Notes: generated from the sequence alone by a model not told the origin. A stretch of DNA of 64,000 nucleotides from Adiantum capillus-veneris (GCA_014529385.2 CM043944.1:50416768-50480767); one strand, 5' to 3'. Shown: positions 22,843-34,479, counted from the stretch's first letter. Program-made: numbers and translations.

Positions 22843-23501
22843 GCTACAAAATACAAAAAAAAAAAAGGCAATGTAAACATACATCGTCAAAAGTTAGTGG
22901 GAATGAATTTTAAACGCCCTTGCGATTTTGATTAGTCTTGGCGACACTAAATGATGACTAGCAATAGATCAACTTACTACAAAGTAAGGAAAACAAAAAA
23001 AGGCACAAGCATGAGCATAAATTGAACAAAGCATTCAAATTATGCAAATTCACTAACGCAAGCACATTGCACATAATTGGTGCATATCATTGAAATTTGT
23101 TTGAAGACCTATATCACATCCTTAAAAGGAAAATCAATATTGTAAGTTCCATCTGAATAAAAGAGTGATTTCAATTTGTACACAAAGTATTGACATACGT
23201 CTACTGCAGTCATGCCATGCATATCCATAACATGTTACATGCATATTCCTTTGTGTCAGATGCATATAGCACCGCATAGTACTCAATTGCATAGTCTCCA
23301 GCGTCTTGTGCCACGTCAAACACGAGCGTTATCTTTTGCTCAACAATGTATGGCTTGTATGTCATTTGCATCACTTGGAGGCACTGCATGTGTGAGGTCT
23401 AGCGCGGTGTCTTCCTGTGTGCTTTGCGCTCGCTGACGTGATGTATCAGGTTTCCATACACGATCTATTGCAATCGTTCAGATATAATTTGCGTATTGAA
23501 G

Positions 23502-23505
<4 letters not shown>

Positions 23506-23541
<36 letters not shown>
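23506..23541. repeat. (CT)n microsatellite
   Basis: About 36 bases of CT repeat. From 22920 to 24590 I see no gene I can support; a plus-strand frame at 23797-24018 is protein-like but isolated. Confidence 0.95.
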
Positions 23542-23544
<3 letters not shown>

Positions 23545-24589
23545 CACACAGAGTTATTAATGACACCATTGGACATTGACATGCCATAGTTCATCGTCTG
23601 TATGCGCTGCATGGTCAACACCAGATCCGTTATCAGAAATTGTAAAAGTGACAGGGAAGAGGGCGCAACTCTATGGAGGAGATGAAGGGAGTCCCCATGT
23701 ACTGCTGCAAATCCAATCCCCTACTAGCTACGCATACAGAGAGAGAGTCGGTGAGGTATTGTTGGCAGGCAGTAGGTAGGCCTCCTTGACAAGTACGTGG
23801 GATTGAGGGAGCACGATGGAGATGTTATCCTACATGTCAACATTGACGAGCAAATGGAAGGTGGTGTTTGGGGCATCAAAGGTGAGGTTGTTGCCCTAGA
23901 AGGAGGCACATACAAGGAAGGCCCTGCCCAGATGGATGAAATCTTAGTGATCTCAGATAAAGATGTAGTAGTATTTTCTATGCTTGCTCGGGAAGTACCT
24001 AACAGTGCGCAAGCTTAGGGCCTCCTCATAATTTCTCCATTGGCACTGCCACGCTCATCGTCTACAAGCTACTGCTCGCAAATGCAGGAACCTCTACATC
24101 CATCACCCACTCTATGCCCGTCTTGTTGTTTGTGTACTTTCCTGCCGCTGCCTTGCAATCCAAGCTAACAAACCTTGCATGATTATTTCACAATAATCAT
24201 TTGCCATTCCTTTCAGCCCCAACAAGAGCCTGGTGCGGCACGCACCAGACACAAAATGCAACAACTACATATCACCAACCAAAGAAAACACACAAGCTCG
24301 TGCTCTATACCATAGCCATGAGCAGTTACGGCACCTGCCTTCACTAGGCCCTATCCCGTGGCCTCCATTAATGAGCCCATCTTTAACTCCTCCTGCCTTG
24401 CACACAGTGCAGAGCACGTCTCGCCAAGAAAAACGACATTTATGTAACAGTTAAAACAACCACGCCAATCCATGCAACGATAATTGACAACTCAAAACAT
24501 GCACCTTTTTCCAGAACTTAGGACAAAAATTAATTAATTTCTATATTTTCTTTCATGGTTTGGAGGAGAGGGAAATGAAAGATGCAAGA

Positions 24590-24730
24590 AGAGGTTGACA
24601 TAAAACTGAAAGGCACAAAAAGTTGCAACCCAAATCTCTTTCTTAAAGACATAAAACTAGAAGAAAAAGAGAAAGCTTAAAGTTGAAGAATAAAGAAATA
24701 ATTAATTAATTTTCTTTCATGCTCTCGAGC
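24590..24730 (+). repeat. dispersed repeat R2a
   Basis: Matches the reverse complement of about 61395-61520 (shared gcaacccaaatctcttt, aaagacataaaa, aaaagagaaagct, gaagaataaa). Non-coding. Confidence 0.7.
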
Positions 24731-24932
24731 AAGGAGAGAGATATTTTACTATGCATTGTAAAATCTGAACCTCTCCTCTTTTCCCCAAGTCCATGACAAG
24801 GACACTCTTTCCCATGTGCAACTTTTTTGTTTTAGAGAAAAGTATAAATTTTAAACTACTAAGATAGAGAAACAAGTATAAAATCAATGTCGGAGTGGGC
24901 TTGTTACTATTCCGCTAAACTTTGGAACATAC

Positions 24933-25489
24933 TTTGGCGCATGTTTTAAATGCAACAACTTTGGTCACTTCGCCAAAGATTGCCCCTTGAAGTCTAATGA
25001 TACTGCAGCTCCGGCAGCACAAGCCCCCAATAAAATGGAATCCCCAATGGGAGGGCTGGAGAAGCAGGGAGACAATAACAAAGGGACAAATGCAGGGAAG
25101 GATAAAGGAGAGATGGTATGTGAGAAAATGGAAACGAAGATGCTAGAAAAGATTGTGGAGGAATCGATTTCCATACGACGAGCTGCTGAAGGTACATGCA
25201 ATAATAATAGGATCATTATTCCCGCTACTACCCCCAAATTTATGACAGTGACAACGACGACGGCTGTCCAAGTCCCTGGTCTGAAAAGAGCCAAAAGAGT
25301 GAATGCAGTGGCAAGAGACTCTAAAGTGCTGCAAGTAGTGAGGACACTTAAGGTGAAAGGATCTAATTCATTCTCCACCCCTTCGAAAGGAGGGGGGTTT
25401 ATTGTTCCTCTGCACAATCCATTTGCAGCACTGCAAGAAAAGAAATCCTCTGACTTGGAACCCCCGGATTCTCTTGAGACTAAGGAGAA

Positions 25490-25525
<36 letters not shown>

Positions 25526-25577
25526 TGATTCGGATGCTGAAGAACTTGTTCCTCTATCCCAACGAACCCCTTATTAA
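24933..25577 (+). CDS. LINE-2 ORF1 (gag-like, CCHC), partial
   Basis: The first visible element is a CX2CX4HX4C knuckle (CFKCNNFGHFAKDC) at 24942-24983. A low-complexity Lys/Pro/Thr-rich tail follows and ends in LVPLSQRTPY. A run of 33 G (25492-25524) encodes 11 glycines and may be an expansion or sequencing slippage. ORF1 proteins bind the LINE RNA. The 5' part is missing. Confidence 0.7.
25492..25524. repeat. poly-G tract (33 G)
   Basis: An uninterrupted G homopolymer, in frame as polyglycine within ORF1. Confidence 0.95.
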
Positions 25578-26215
25578 TGATGGAGTCTCTCACTATCCAA
25601 TCTTGGAACGTAAAGGGGTTGAAAACCCGTAAGAGGAGTACCCTATTGTGGGAGGAAATAAAAAAGGAGAAGTCAGTCAACTTATGGGCCATCCAAAAAC
25701 ACCACCTAGATGCCCATTGCAAGAGAAAGCAGGTGCTAGGAAAGAAACTGGTATTCTATGGAGAAGGAAATAACGGCTTTAGTGGCGTCCTCAGCATTGT
25801 GGACAGAGAATTGGAGCCGAAGTTGGTTCTTAACCACCCATCCGACAGAATCCTGGGGATTAGAATCAGATGGGAAGGGCATCCCTTCACCATTGTGAAT
25901 GTGTATGGCCCTTGCAATGCAAAAGATAGAGCTAAACTATGGATGCATCTCAGAGATACCCCTATTGAAGGGGAGTGGCTATTGGTTGGCGACTTTAATA
26001 TGGTAGAAAAGAGCAGGGATAGAACAGGATCCTCCAGTATGTTGGCCGGCTCAGAAAGGTCTAAATGGAAAAGTCTGTGTGAAAAGTGGGCAATGATCGA
26101 CTTATGGGAAGTTGGCCCATGGAATATCATGCTTGGGTTCACCTACACAAGCCTCCAGTACGCCCGCACTGCTTCCATACTGGACGAATGCTATTGCTCG
26201 CACCAAGCTGACTAG
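25577..26215 (+). pseudogene. LINE-2 APE-type endonuclease domain
   Basis: Starts ESLTIQSWNVKGLK and includes the EEP-fold hallmarks SWNVKGL, IVNVYGPC and LLVGDFNMV. The expected Q-E-T-type position reads IQKHH, which suggests loss of a metal-binding residue. The frame ends in a stop at 26213-26215. The next segment (26225-26638, KLKKDVDLNKHNAWHLF, HLTAEVQLLTYIKANG) is the linker to RT in another frame. The ORF1 and endonuclease frames overlap at the stop/start region around 25575-25580. Confidence 0.8.
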
Positions 26216-26803
26216 ATACCGACGTTGATGGAGATGAAGGTAGTCCCAACAAAAACCCTTTCGGATTACATTCTTCTGCACATACATTTTAAGAAGAATA
26301 AAGAGGAGGGGCAGACCCCAAGAGGTAAGAAAAAACTGTTGGTAACAAGGGCACACCTATTCAAAGACCCTCTTTTCAGGAATCTAACCAAGAAAGCACT
26401 GGGTAAGCTAAAAAAAGATGTCGACCTCAACAAACACAATGCGTGGCACCTCTTTGCTCGGAGCATCAAGAAAGCAATCAAAACCTCGGGCCCCCGAATC
26501 AAGAAAGCTAGGGAGGATCACCTTTTGCATCTTACAGCGGAGGTACAATTGCTTACCTATATAAAAGCCAATGGGCATGCTACTGAGGACAAACACAAAT
26601 GGTGGCTCGAAGCCAAATCTAACCTTGCTAATGAGTAGTTAGAAGATATCAAAAAGGCTAGGCTTCTTTCCAAGGAGACTTTTCTGCAACCTGAAGCCTC
26701 CAATCAAGCTCAGTTTTTTTGGGCTTTAAAAATCAAGAAGAGTCGGGGCCACGTCCTCTCGCTCGATTATGAGAAAGGGAAAAGAGTTCATAACCAGGAT
26801 GAA

Positions 26804-28154
26804 ATGGCTGGTCTGATGCTGAGCTATCTCAGTCAAATCATTGGAGGGCCGGAGACCCAGTCCCAAGAAGTGGAAGAAGCCAGAGGGACCTTACTTCAGA
26901 GTGCCAAGAAGGAAATTCCCCACTCAAAAGCTAATAGCTTGGAATGGGCATTCTCAGAAGACGAATGCTCACTAGTATTGCAAGCCCTTGGCAAGGAAAA
27001 GTCCCCTGGTTGGGATGGGATGACGGTGGAATTCTATAGAAAATTTTGGGATGATCTCAAGACCCCAATCACAAGATTGGCCAATAAAGCCATGGTTGAA
27101 GGGTCGTTGGAATTAAGTGTGAAGAGAGGGCTTATCAAGCCCATCCCAAAACAGATCTATTGTTCTAAACTAAAACATTGGCACAACGATGATGTCGGTG
27201 GCCTACAAAATTATGGCTAAAGCAGTGGCCTTCAAACTAGACCCCTTACTAACCAAGATCATCTCTCCCCATAAACATGGTTTCATCAAAGGAAGGTCCA
27301 TTTATGATAACATCTTGGCAGCAATGGTGGGCATAGAATACGCAACTGTCACAAAGCAGGAGTGCATTCTGCTGCAGTTGGACCTGGAAAAGGCCTATGA
27401 CAGAATAACATGGACATAAATAGAAGCCGTCATGGAAGCTTTGGGCTTTTGGCCACGCCTATGTCGGTTGGTACGTGCAATGGGTGCTGGAATCCAGTTA
27501 GAGCTCCTATTCAATGATAGAATTGTGGGCTCTTTTGAGGTCATAAGGTCTATTAAACAGGGATGCCCTCTGGCCCCCCTACTTTTCGCCATAGGATCAC
27601 ATCCTCTAATCATGACGCTCGAAGCTAGTGATGAACAAGAGGAGGTGCAAGGCCTTGTCTTACCTGGAAATAGCCAACTCATGGCAAAACTTTTTGCAAA
27701 CGATTCTCTCCTCTTCTTGAAGGCGTGCCCTCGGGTCATTAAAAAAGCTCTTGAGATTGTACAAATATTCTCAGTAGCTTCGGGGTCCCAGTGTAATATA
27801 GAGAAGTCAAGGATGATTTCCGTATCGGAAAATGACTCATTTGACCCTTCTGTCTGGTCGGGGGAGATTGTCACAAAAGGGAATATCTTTAGACATCTGA
27901 GAGCCCCCTTGGGGGTGGACGTAACTCACAAGCAAAGATTCGAGTGGGTGCTTGAAAAAATCGAAACAAAAATGAGTAGGTGGGAGTATGCTCTTCTCCT
28001 ATTCCCAAGTCGGATAAAAGTGATGAATGCCTTTATGATTCCTTATATTGCCTTCACTAGCCCGCTAATCAAGATGGCTAAGTGTCACTGGAAAGAGTTC
28101 TTAAAACCAGTAAAAAGATTTTTAGAAAATGCAATAGAGAAGCAGGAGTCTTAA
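26804..28154 (+). pseudogene. LINE-2 reverse transcriptase
   Basis: Three consecutive frames carry the RT: 26804-27220 (KSPGWDGMTVEFYRKFW), 27189-27419 (SPHKHGFIKGRSIYDNI, LDLEKAYDRITW) and 27432-28154 (SIKQGCPLAPLLFAI, then FANDSLLFLKACP). The catalytic FADD box reads FAND: GAC has become AAC at about 27699, which should abolish catalysis. A shift near 27190 and a stop at 27417-27419 add to the damage. A C-terminal segment continues to 28376, where the LARD inserted. Confidence 0.9.
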
Positions 28155-28371
28155 GGCGGGAGGAAGAAGCCAGATACTTCAAGAACTCCATCCTACATTG
28201 GTCCCCCGGGCTCTCCAAGGTTGTGGATCCTCCACAAACTCCTATTGAATTGAGACAACCAGGAAGCTGAATAATAAGAGTCTGAACCGACTTGAGCACT
28301 TCTGGGATAGTGGCAACAAGAGTTGTAAAACCATTGACCTTATGGTTACCCAATACCAACTAAATAGCTTG

Positions 28372-28376
28372 GAGGT
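28372..28376. repeat. LARD target-site duplication (left)
   Basis: gaggt here and at 33392-33396. Confidence 0.9.
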
Positions 28377-28700
28377 TGTTAACCCTCACAGCTCACGGAC
28401 ACCCCATCACGTACGACGGACGTGTATTATGTATTTGGTAGAGTCAGGTGTACCGGGCTTGTCGGACCAATAGGAAAAGGGTAAGAGTGATCGCCGATGA
28501 GAGGCGCACTCTAACTGGGACATTCAAGGGATTAGTTGGCTAAGCATGGGCGCCCAAGTGTGAATGGGGTGAGCTCATATAAAATCCAACTAAACCTAAT
28601 TTTTACTCATTCTCTCATTTGTGCAATAGAAGAGTGCTCTTGCTCCATCTCCATCTCCATCTTCTTCTTCTTCACCTCCTTGTGTGTGTGTGTGTGAGAA

Positions 28701-28732
<32 letters not shown>

Positions 28733-28975
28733 TGTGTGCGATCGAGCATTACGAAGGCACGACGGCGGCGAAGCGGTTGAGTGCGGCACGACTGCAGCTT
28801 CTTCTTCATCGCGGCGAGGAATCCACCACGAAGGCGAGCGTAGAGCGGTGAGTGACACACCCTTTGCTCCCTTGAGCTTGCTAGTTTAGGCTTGTTGTGT
28901 GCTTGGATCCATTTGTGGCTCGCACACGGTGTATTGGCAAGTCCCTTGCTTCGACAGTGCGGCAAGGAGCGCACA
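28377..28975 (+). repeat. LARD 5' LTR
   Basis: Contains an internal (TG)n(GA)n microsatellite at 28684-28727. Ends gcgcaca. Confidence 0.93.
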
Positions 28976-28979
28976 TTTT

Positions 28980-28997
28980 TGGCGCCGCTGCCGGGGA
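28980..28997 (+). promoter_or_regulatory. LARD primer-binding site (tRNA-Asp)
   Basis: tggcgccgctgccgggga matches the classical plant tRNA-Asp primer site with one mismatch. Confidence 0.85.
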
Positions 28998-29085
28998 TAT
29001 GCCCTACACTAAGCTCGGTTAGCACTTTACGCTTTCTTGTGGTGCAATTTCTATCATAGGAAAGGCAGGGAATGAGTGTGTGTAG

Positions 29086-29395
29086 TTGTGTGGAGATTTC
29101 TGTTTTTTGCGTTTTCTACGTTTTCTGGTTTGCACTGCACAGTTAGCATTTCTTGCGTTTTTTGCATTTTCTGCATTTTCTGGTTCTGTCAAGTTTCAAT
29201 TTCTGCATTTTCTGCATTTGCTGTGTTAAATTTTCTGTCAAGTTCCAATTTCTGCAATTTTCTGCATTTTCTGTGCTTTTTCAATTTTTTGCATTTTCTG
29301 AGCTTTTTCAATTTTCTGCATTTCTTACGTTTTTTCAATTTCTGCATTTTCAATTTCTGCGTTTTCAATTTCTGCATTTTCTGCATCAAAGAAAA
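29086..29395. repeat. T-rich ttctgcattt low-complexity tract
   Basis: Degenerate tandem units built on tttctgcatt/ttctgcgttt fill about 300 bases of the LARD leader. A short aagccc/caggcc hexamer array lies at about 29513-29545. Confidence 0.85.
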
Positions 29396-30114
29396 AAAAA
29401 TTCCAATTTTAAAAAAAATAAAATTAAAAAAAAACGGAAAATAAAAACGCGAGTGAGTGGGCGGTTAAATTTTCGAAAATAAAAAAAGATAGATCGGGAT
29501 CGGGATCATTTCCCCAAGCCCAAGCCCAAGCCCCCAGGCCCAGGCCTCAGTCCTATGATATATACTAGACTCACTCTTATATATATACCCTACTCCCTCA
29601 AGAGAGAATGAGAGCATGTGGGGCAAGTCCTCCACTCTCCTCCTTTCTCTTCCCACTTGCACCCTTAGACTTTCTAGTTTGGGCCTAGTTCCCTACTGAA
29701 AATTGACAGTTTTAGGGATTCCGAGGGCATAGAGTGACCAAACGGAGGGCTGTAAAGCACGGCACGACCCTCTGACTGAGACGCTCGTTTTGAGCTATCA
29801 TACGCTCTATTCTATAGCCGGGTCAGAAAAAAAGGACCAAAAAGTCAAATTAAGGAAAGACTTGGGTTGCAAAACACCCAAAAATACTAGGTGAGCAGCC
29901 TTCAAGGGCACTCACTAACACTTCTAGGGGATCAAGTCATATGAACCTACGCTCTGGACGAGTGTTAGAGCACGATCACATTGGTAGTGCCTCTGTTCAT
30001 ACGGACACCCCTTACCCATCCACGATAAGCTCTAGACCCTCAGCGGGGACATAAGGTAGCACCACCCAAGACCCTAAAATAGCCGCTAGTGATTCCTCCT
30101 CCAACTCAGAGATC

Positions 30115-30471
30115 ATGGAAGCATACCCTACCCAAAACACTGAGAGAGAAGGCCATGCACCTCCCGAAGCTCCACAGCCTAGTACTAGTATGTTTAGCCG
30201 TTTCATGGAAACATTAGGTAGAGCTACTCGCTCGGAACCTGATGCAAATGAAACACACGAAGGGGGTGGGGAAATGGACTCTCCTTTCACATCGCATGTG
30301 GACCCCACACCCCCAAAGAGTGTCCATATGGATATCCTACCGGGGATGGCTGAGTCGGACAATGTGGATTGGGTCCACCTAGCAGCAACCATAGACACTT
30401 GGGGAAATAGGGGGACGACCTGGGTAACACCTGAGGGGGATGAAATGCATGTACCCTTAAATATGCTATAA
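30115..30471 (+). CDS. LARD ORFa, unknown protein
   Basis: A 118-codon frame of Pro/Glu/Thr-rich, probably disordered sequence (start MEAYPTQNTEREGH). It ends four bases before the next frame begins, and the two may be one interrupted gene. No family is recognised. It could be a vestige of a gag or an accessory product. Confidence 0.45.
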   Translation: MEAYPTQNTEREGHAPPEAPQPSTSMFSRFMETLGRATRSEPDANETHEGGGEMDSPFTSHVDPTPPKSVHMDILPGMAESDNVDWVHLAATIDTWGNRGTTWVTPEGDEMHVPLNML

Positions 30472-30474
30472 GCA

Positions 30475-31077
30475 ATGCATATCGCTTCCGACAAGACTCA
30501 TCCTAATGTAACGAAGAAAACATACAAGTGGGTCCCTAAAGCTTCTTTAGTGACCATAGCTAGTGCTAAAAAACAGAAGCCTTGTAAGAAACGTACCACT
30601 CGCTCCAAGAAAAGTAAGAAAATGTTGCGATGGATCCCTAAACGACTATTGGAAGCCCAAGGCTACTATCAAGGAAATGATCAAATCTGGGTGCCAAAAC
30701 GTAGATTGTGCTCTTACCTATCACCTGACCCAAGTGAGCCCAATCCCGTAGCTCCAAAACGAATCAATGATCGTGGAAAGAAAAAAATCACAGAATGCTA
30801 CATACCCGCTCCCGAGCTAGTTTGGGTACCAAAGAAAGAACGATTTGTTCCACCTAGCTCAGGAAGGGGGGAGTCCCATGAAGCTTCTAGCTCCTCATGT
30901 AATACATCCATAGAGGTAAAAGCTTCTGCACAGCCTCCATCTATAGTAGTGGACCTCCATGAAGCTACCAAAGAATCCACACCTCCCAGTGTTCAAGAAT
31001 CACCTGATGAACCACTTCAAGTTCGATCCTGGGAGAGTACCTACCACTTTTGCAACTTGACGAGGCACCTAGGGTAA
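30475..31077 (+). CDS. LARD ORFb, W[VI]PK-repeat protein
   Basis: A 200-codon basic frame in which the tetrapeptide W-V/I-P-K recurs four times (YKWVPKASL, LRWIPKRLL, QIWVPKRRL, LVWVPKKER) at roughly 30-60 residue spacing, with a Lys/Arg-rich stretch between the first two and a Ser/Pro-rich tail. The repeated motif argues that it is or was translated. The role is unknown; RNA or nucleic-acid binding is a guess from charge. From 31078 to 32780 I see no gene. Confidence 0.5.
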   Translation: MHIASDKTHPNVTKKTYKWVPKASLVTIASAKKQKPCKKRTTRSKKSKKMLRWIPKRLLEAQGYYQGNDQIWVPKRRLCSYLSPDPSEPNPVAPKRINDRGKKKITECYIPAPELVWVPKKERFVPPSSGRGESHEASSSSCNTSIEVKASAQPPSIVVDLHEATKESTPPSVQESPDEPLQVRSWESTYHFCNLTRHLG

Positions 31078-32796
31078 TAGAAAACTACTGGCAAAAATCC
31101 TCACCTATTACCAACTGGAACAATTGGTTTGAGAGGGTGACAAGCTCATTTCAAATGGTATGATCTACCCAAGGAAGGGGGGAGTGTTTGCTGACAGTCA
31201 TTATTCACTTGCTTCCCTCTCAACCTTTTTCCCTGACCTCTCAATCACCAATCTTAGGGAATGTACATATAAAGCTTTATACCCACAAAAAATAAAAAAA
31301 TAAAGAGCAAGAGCAATTAGCAAACGAGTATGCACATTAAAAGTCAAAACATTGACTCAGACCTACACATGTCACATCTGGTACAGTGAAACAGAAACCT
31401 ATGCCATAAAACACCTTTTGATCCTCATCACTTGAGTGATGGAGGGTAGGTAAGATTAGTACGATAGGAGTGTTTCTATTTTAGAGTTGAGTGATTAGCG
31501 AAGTTCTCTTTTCCCACTAATGTGCCTCCTGGAGGTATTCCTTTTGTTTCCTAGTGTGTACAGGAGCGTGTTGCTATTGATAGGAATTGGACCTTCATGG
31601 AACCTTTCTCTCGTTCACACTTCAAATCAAGCGCGACCATCAACACAAACAGGTGTTTTATGACCATTAGCATTGCCCTTATCTTTTTGCATCTATGATT
31701 GTCTACTTTGATTGTGATTGGTAGCATAATATTCAGGGCATTTGCTTAGTATCAAACATTTAATTCAATGTAATGTTTTGTCATAATCACTTGTCTAGGT
31801 TTAAAAATCAAGCAGTCTGAATAAGCTAGTTTGACCAAGCTAGGTATTAGAAATCTTCTCTTAATACCATGGGGAATGCCTTCCTAATAAGCAATGGTTA
31901 CTTAGGTTCTTAATCTGATTTAGGCAGCATTGTATGAAATGTACTAGGGCTTTCTAGTGGGCTTGCCCCTATTGACCTTTAGCTTAAGTATTATAAAGGG
32001 AGTTTACTGATGTGATGAGCCTGGGGAGGGTAACAGTGTTATATGACCCCCCAAAGTTACAAAATTAAAATGCTGAAAATGAACAAACAAAAAATCAAAG
32101 TGCCACAATGTAAAATTTTAAGCTGGAAGAGAAATCTCAGCTTGATTTGGTACTTCACTCACATGTATTGCCTATGGTACTAGAGCCCTAGAGGTTCCCA
32201 ATGTGGGCGCTTTTCCTTGAAAAGCAAAAAACCCAAGGCATACAAAATAAGCACACACATCATAATTGAATCAATGTGAAAAGACTTTGGGGGGTCAAAG
32301 AAAAAGTAATCAGTCAGGCGATGATTTCATGAGAATTCCTTTTATGGTAGCTTAAGTACAAAGTCTTCTAGGTATAGCCTCTAGTCAGCCCTCGAACATG
32401 AATACTTGACTCTCGCGATTAAACAACTTAATTGACCACAGAAAATTAAGAAGCTTACCCATGGTATTAATATTCGATCTCTAGTGCCTTTTGACCGTTA
32501 AATTAGTGACCCTAGACTTGTTTAATTTTTTACCTTTACATCTGTTTATGCATTTGATTACATTGCAATTTAATGTTCATTGCTGACAAATTGTTTGAAA
32601 TTTTTTTTACCAATCAATGTGTCTACCTAAAACTGCATATGCTTTTTAAGAGAATGCAATTACTGTGCCAATGTTGTTTGATTTTGCAGTGATTGAAGAA
32701 GGCTAAGGACATTCATCTCAAATGCTCTTCCACCTCGACGAACCAGCTTCAACTCAATAGCTTCCGAGGACGGAATCTACATCAGGAAGGGGGTTA

Positions 32797-33391
32797 TGTT
32801 AACCCTCACGGCTCACGGACACCCCATCACGTACGACGGACGTGTATTATGTATTTGGTAGAGTCAGGTGTACCGGGCTTGTCGGACCAATAGGAAAAGG
32901 GTAAGAGTGATCGCCGATGAGAGGCGCACTCTAACTGGGACATTCAAGGGATTAGTTGGCTAAGCATGGGCGCCCAAGTGTGAATGGGGTGAGCTCATAT
33001 AAAAGCCAACTAAACCTAATTTTTACTTATTCTCTCATTTGTGCAATAGAAGAGTGCTCTTGCTCCATCTCCATCTCCATCTTCTTCTTCTTCACCTCCT
33101 TGTGTGTGTGTGTGAGAAAGAGAGAGAGAGAGAGAGAGAGGGAGAGTGTGTGTGCGATCGAGCATTACGAAGGCACGACGGCGGCGAAGCGGTTGAGCGC
33201 GGCACGACTACAGCTTCTTCTTCATCGCGGCGAGGAATCCACCACGAAGGCGAGCGTAGAGCGGTGAGTGACACACCCTTTGCTCTCTTGAGCTTGCTAG
33301 TTTAGGCTTGTTGTGTGCTTGGAGCCATTTAAGGCTCGCACACGGTGTATTGGCAAGTCCCTTGCTTCGACAGTGCGGCAAGGAGCGCACA
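32797..33391 (+). repeat. LARD 3' LTR
   Basis: The partner of 28377-28975, followed by the TSD gaggt. Confidence 0.93.
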
Positions 33392-34140
33392 GAGGTCTTA
33401 CTTGTCCACAAAGTGATGAAAGAGATTCACAATCTAGTGATGCCAATCTGTGATTCGGAGTTGGACTGGAATGCCTGGAAATGGCTCGGAAGTAGCCTCT
33501 TGTGAAAACCCCATACTAAAAGCATCTATCAGACAATGATGCAAAAGAAGAATTGGTCTGGCCCCCTTAACAAGATATGGAAAAAGCAATGGCCGCAGGA
33601 AAGGTGGGAGCATGTAATGGAGAACATATGGAAGCCAAAGGTTTCGGTTTTCTTATGGAAGGTTATTTGGGGTGCTCTATCGACATGGGTGAAGATTAAG
33701 GAGAGAGGGATTGGGTGAGATCGATGCTTGGGGTGCAGGGTAGCTAGTGAAGATCTGGCCCACCTATTCATGGACTGCCCAGCTATCAAAAGCCTCGCAG
33801 GGAAAGTATGCAAGTGGGTCCAGAGAACATGGAAAATTAGTTTTTTCAAGACTGACCTATTCCTTGGAGGTCAAAATTTAGGTAGTCCTGCACTCCTCGT
33901 CAGCACTCAGATCGTCAGATACTTCTTTTTTCATAATGTATGGCAGACAAGGAACCGCCGTGTTTTAGAAGGAGGTTTCGAGGTGGCAAGCTTTGCAAAA
34001 ATTATACAAGAAAGCAAAGTGCTAATATGGGCACTCGGGTGCGGTGCAAGCATCACTCGAAGGATTGGTCTATGACTACTTGTGCCTTGTTGTCAGCAGA
34101 TGGAATGCCTAGGATGGGGGCAAATCTTGGTCATCGGTAA
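33392..34140 (+). pseudogene. LINE-2 C-terminus with zf-RVT finger
   Basis: Continues LINE-2 ORF2 after the LARD. A zf-RVT region is visible at about 33620-33800 (IWKPKVSVFLWKVIWG, then CLGC...HLFMDCPAI), with stops at 33503-33505 and 33716-33718. This domain lies C-terminal to the RT in plant LINEs and probably binds the template. Confidence 0.8.
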
Positions 34141-34285
34141 ATAAAAAATCTCAGAATGACAAGAGTATGGACCTTGTGTATCAAGGTTGTGGAGGCTGGT
34201 TCGTAGGGGTAGCTTCCCTGATAGCCGTTGTAATTATGATCCCTGGATGTTGTCATGGCTTAACATGAGCATGAAAAAACCTTGT

Positions 34286-34316
34286 CATTAGGAAAAATAT
34301 GGACTCTCCTTGGGCC
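34286..34316 (+). repeat. 31-bp terminal motif, copy 1 (A start, outer left end)
   Basis: Begins cattaggaaaaatatgg and ends ctccttgggcc. The same motif recurs at 36257, 50934 (minus) and 58476 (minus), with sequence to its left that differs each time. Confidence 0.8.
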
Positions 34317-34456
34317 TTTTTGATTAGTGAAGGTTTAAGGGAGAACCAATGAGAAGGCTCTTGGGATATCACCTAGAGGGGGAGGAATGGTAGGGGTGCA
34401 GCCTAATTGTCTCCCTCTTCAATGCTTGGTTCTTAGAGAGAGGTGGGAGGTAGGCT

Positions 34457-34479
34457 GGGGGGGGGGGGGGGGGGGGGGG
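34457..34479. repeat. poly-G tract in module A leader
   Basis: 23 G. The inverted A copy has 22 C at the same place (50742-50763). Confidence 0.95.

Larger units (their letters stand above)
28377..33391 (+). mobile_element. non-autonomous LTR retrotransposon (LARD) in LINE-2
   Basis: Direct repeats at 28377-28975 and 32797-33391 (about 597 bp, TGTTAACC...GCGCACA, about ten differences) are bounded by gaggt duplications. A primer site complementary to tRNA-Asp (28980-28997) follows the 5' LTR and a purine-rich tract precedes the 3' LTR (32782-32796). The 3.8-kb interior has no protease, RT or integrase, only two adjacent frames of unknown function. The tRNA-Asp primer is typical of Athila/Tat-type gypsy elements, so I infer a deletion derivative mobilised by such an element. 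Confidence 0.92.
24895..34275 (+). mobile_element. LINE-2: 5'-truncated LINE split by a LARD element
   Basis: A plus-strand non-LTR element with an ORF1 zinc knuckle, an APE-type endonuclease, RT and a zf-RVT finger. It spans 24895-28376 and resumes at 33392 after the LARD insertion (TSD gaggt on both sides). Its 3' end is near 34275, just before the multigene element. There are several stops and shifts. Both boundaries are approximate. Confidence 0.85.

Noticed and set aside
23576-24018. Plus-strand frames 23576-23779 and 23797-24018
   Set aside because: Composition is protein-like but short, separated by stops and without a recognisable domain or splice structure.
28607-29025. Minus-strand frames in the LARD LTR
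   Set aside because: They run through (TG)n(GA)n microsatellite and recur in the second LTR only because the LTRs are repeats.
29086-29395. T-rich ttctgcattt tract as a coding region (Phe/Cys-rich frames)
   Set aside because: Several frames are open only because of the repeat; it lies in an LTR-element leader.
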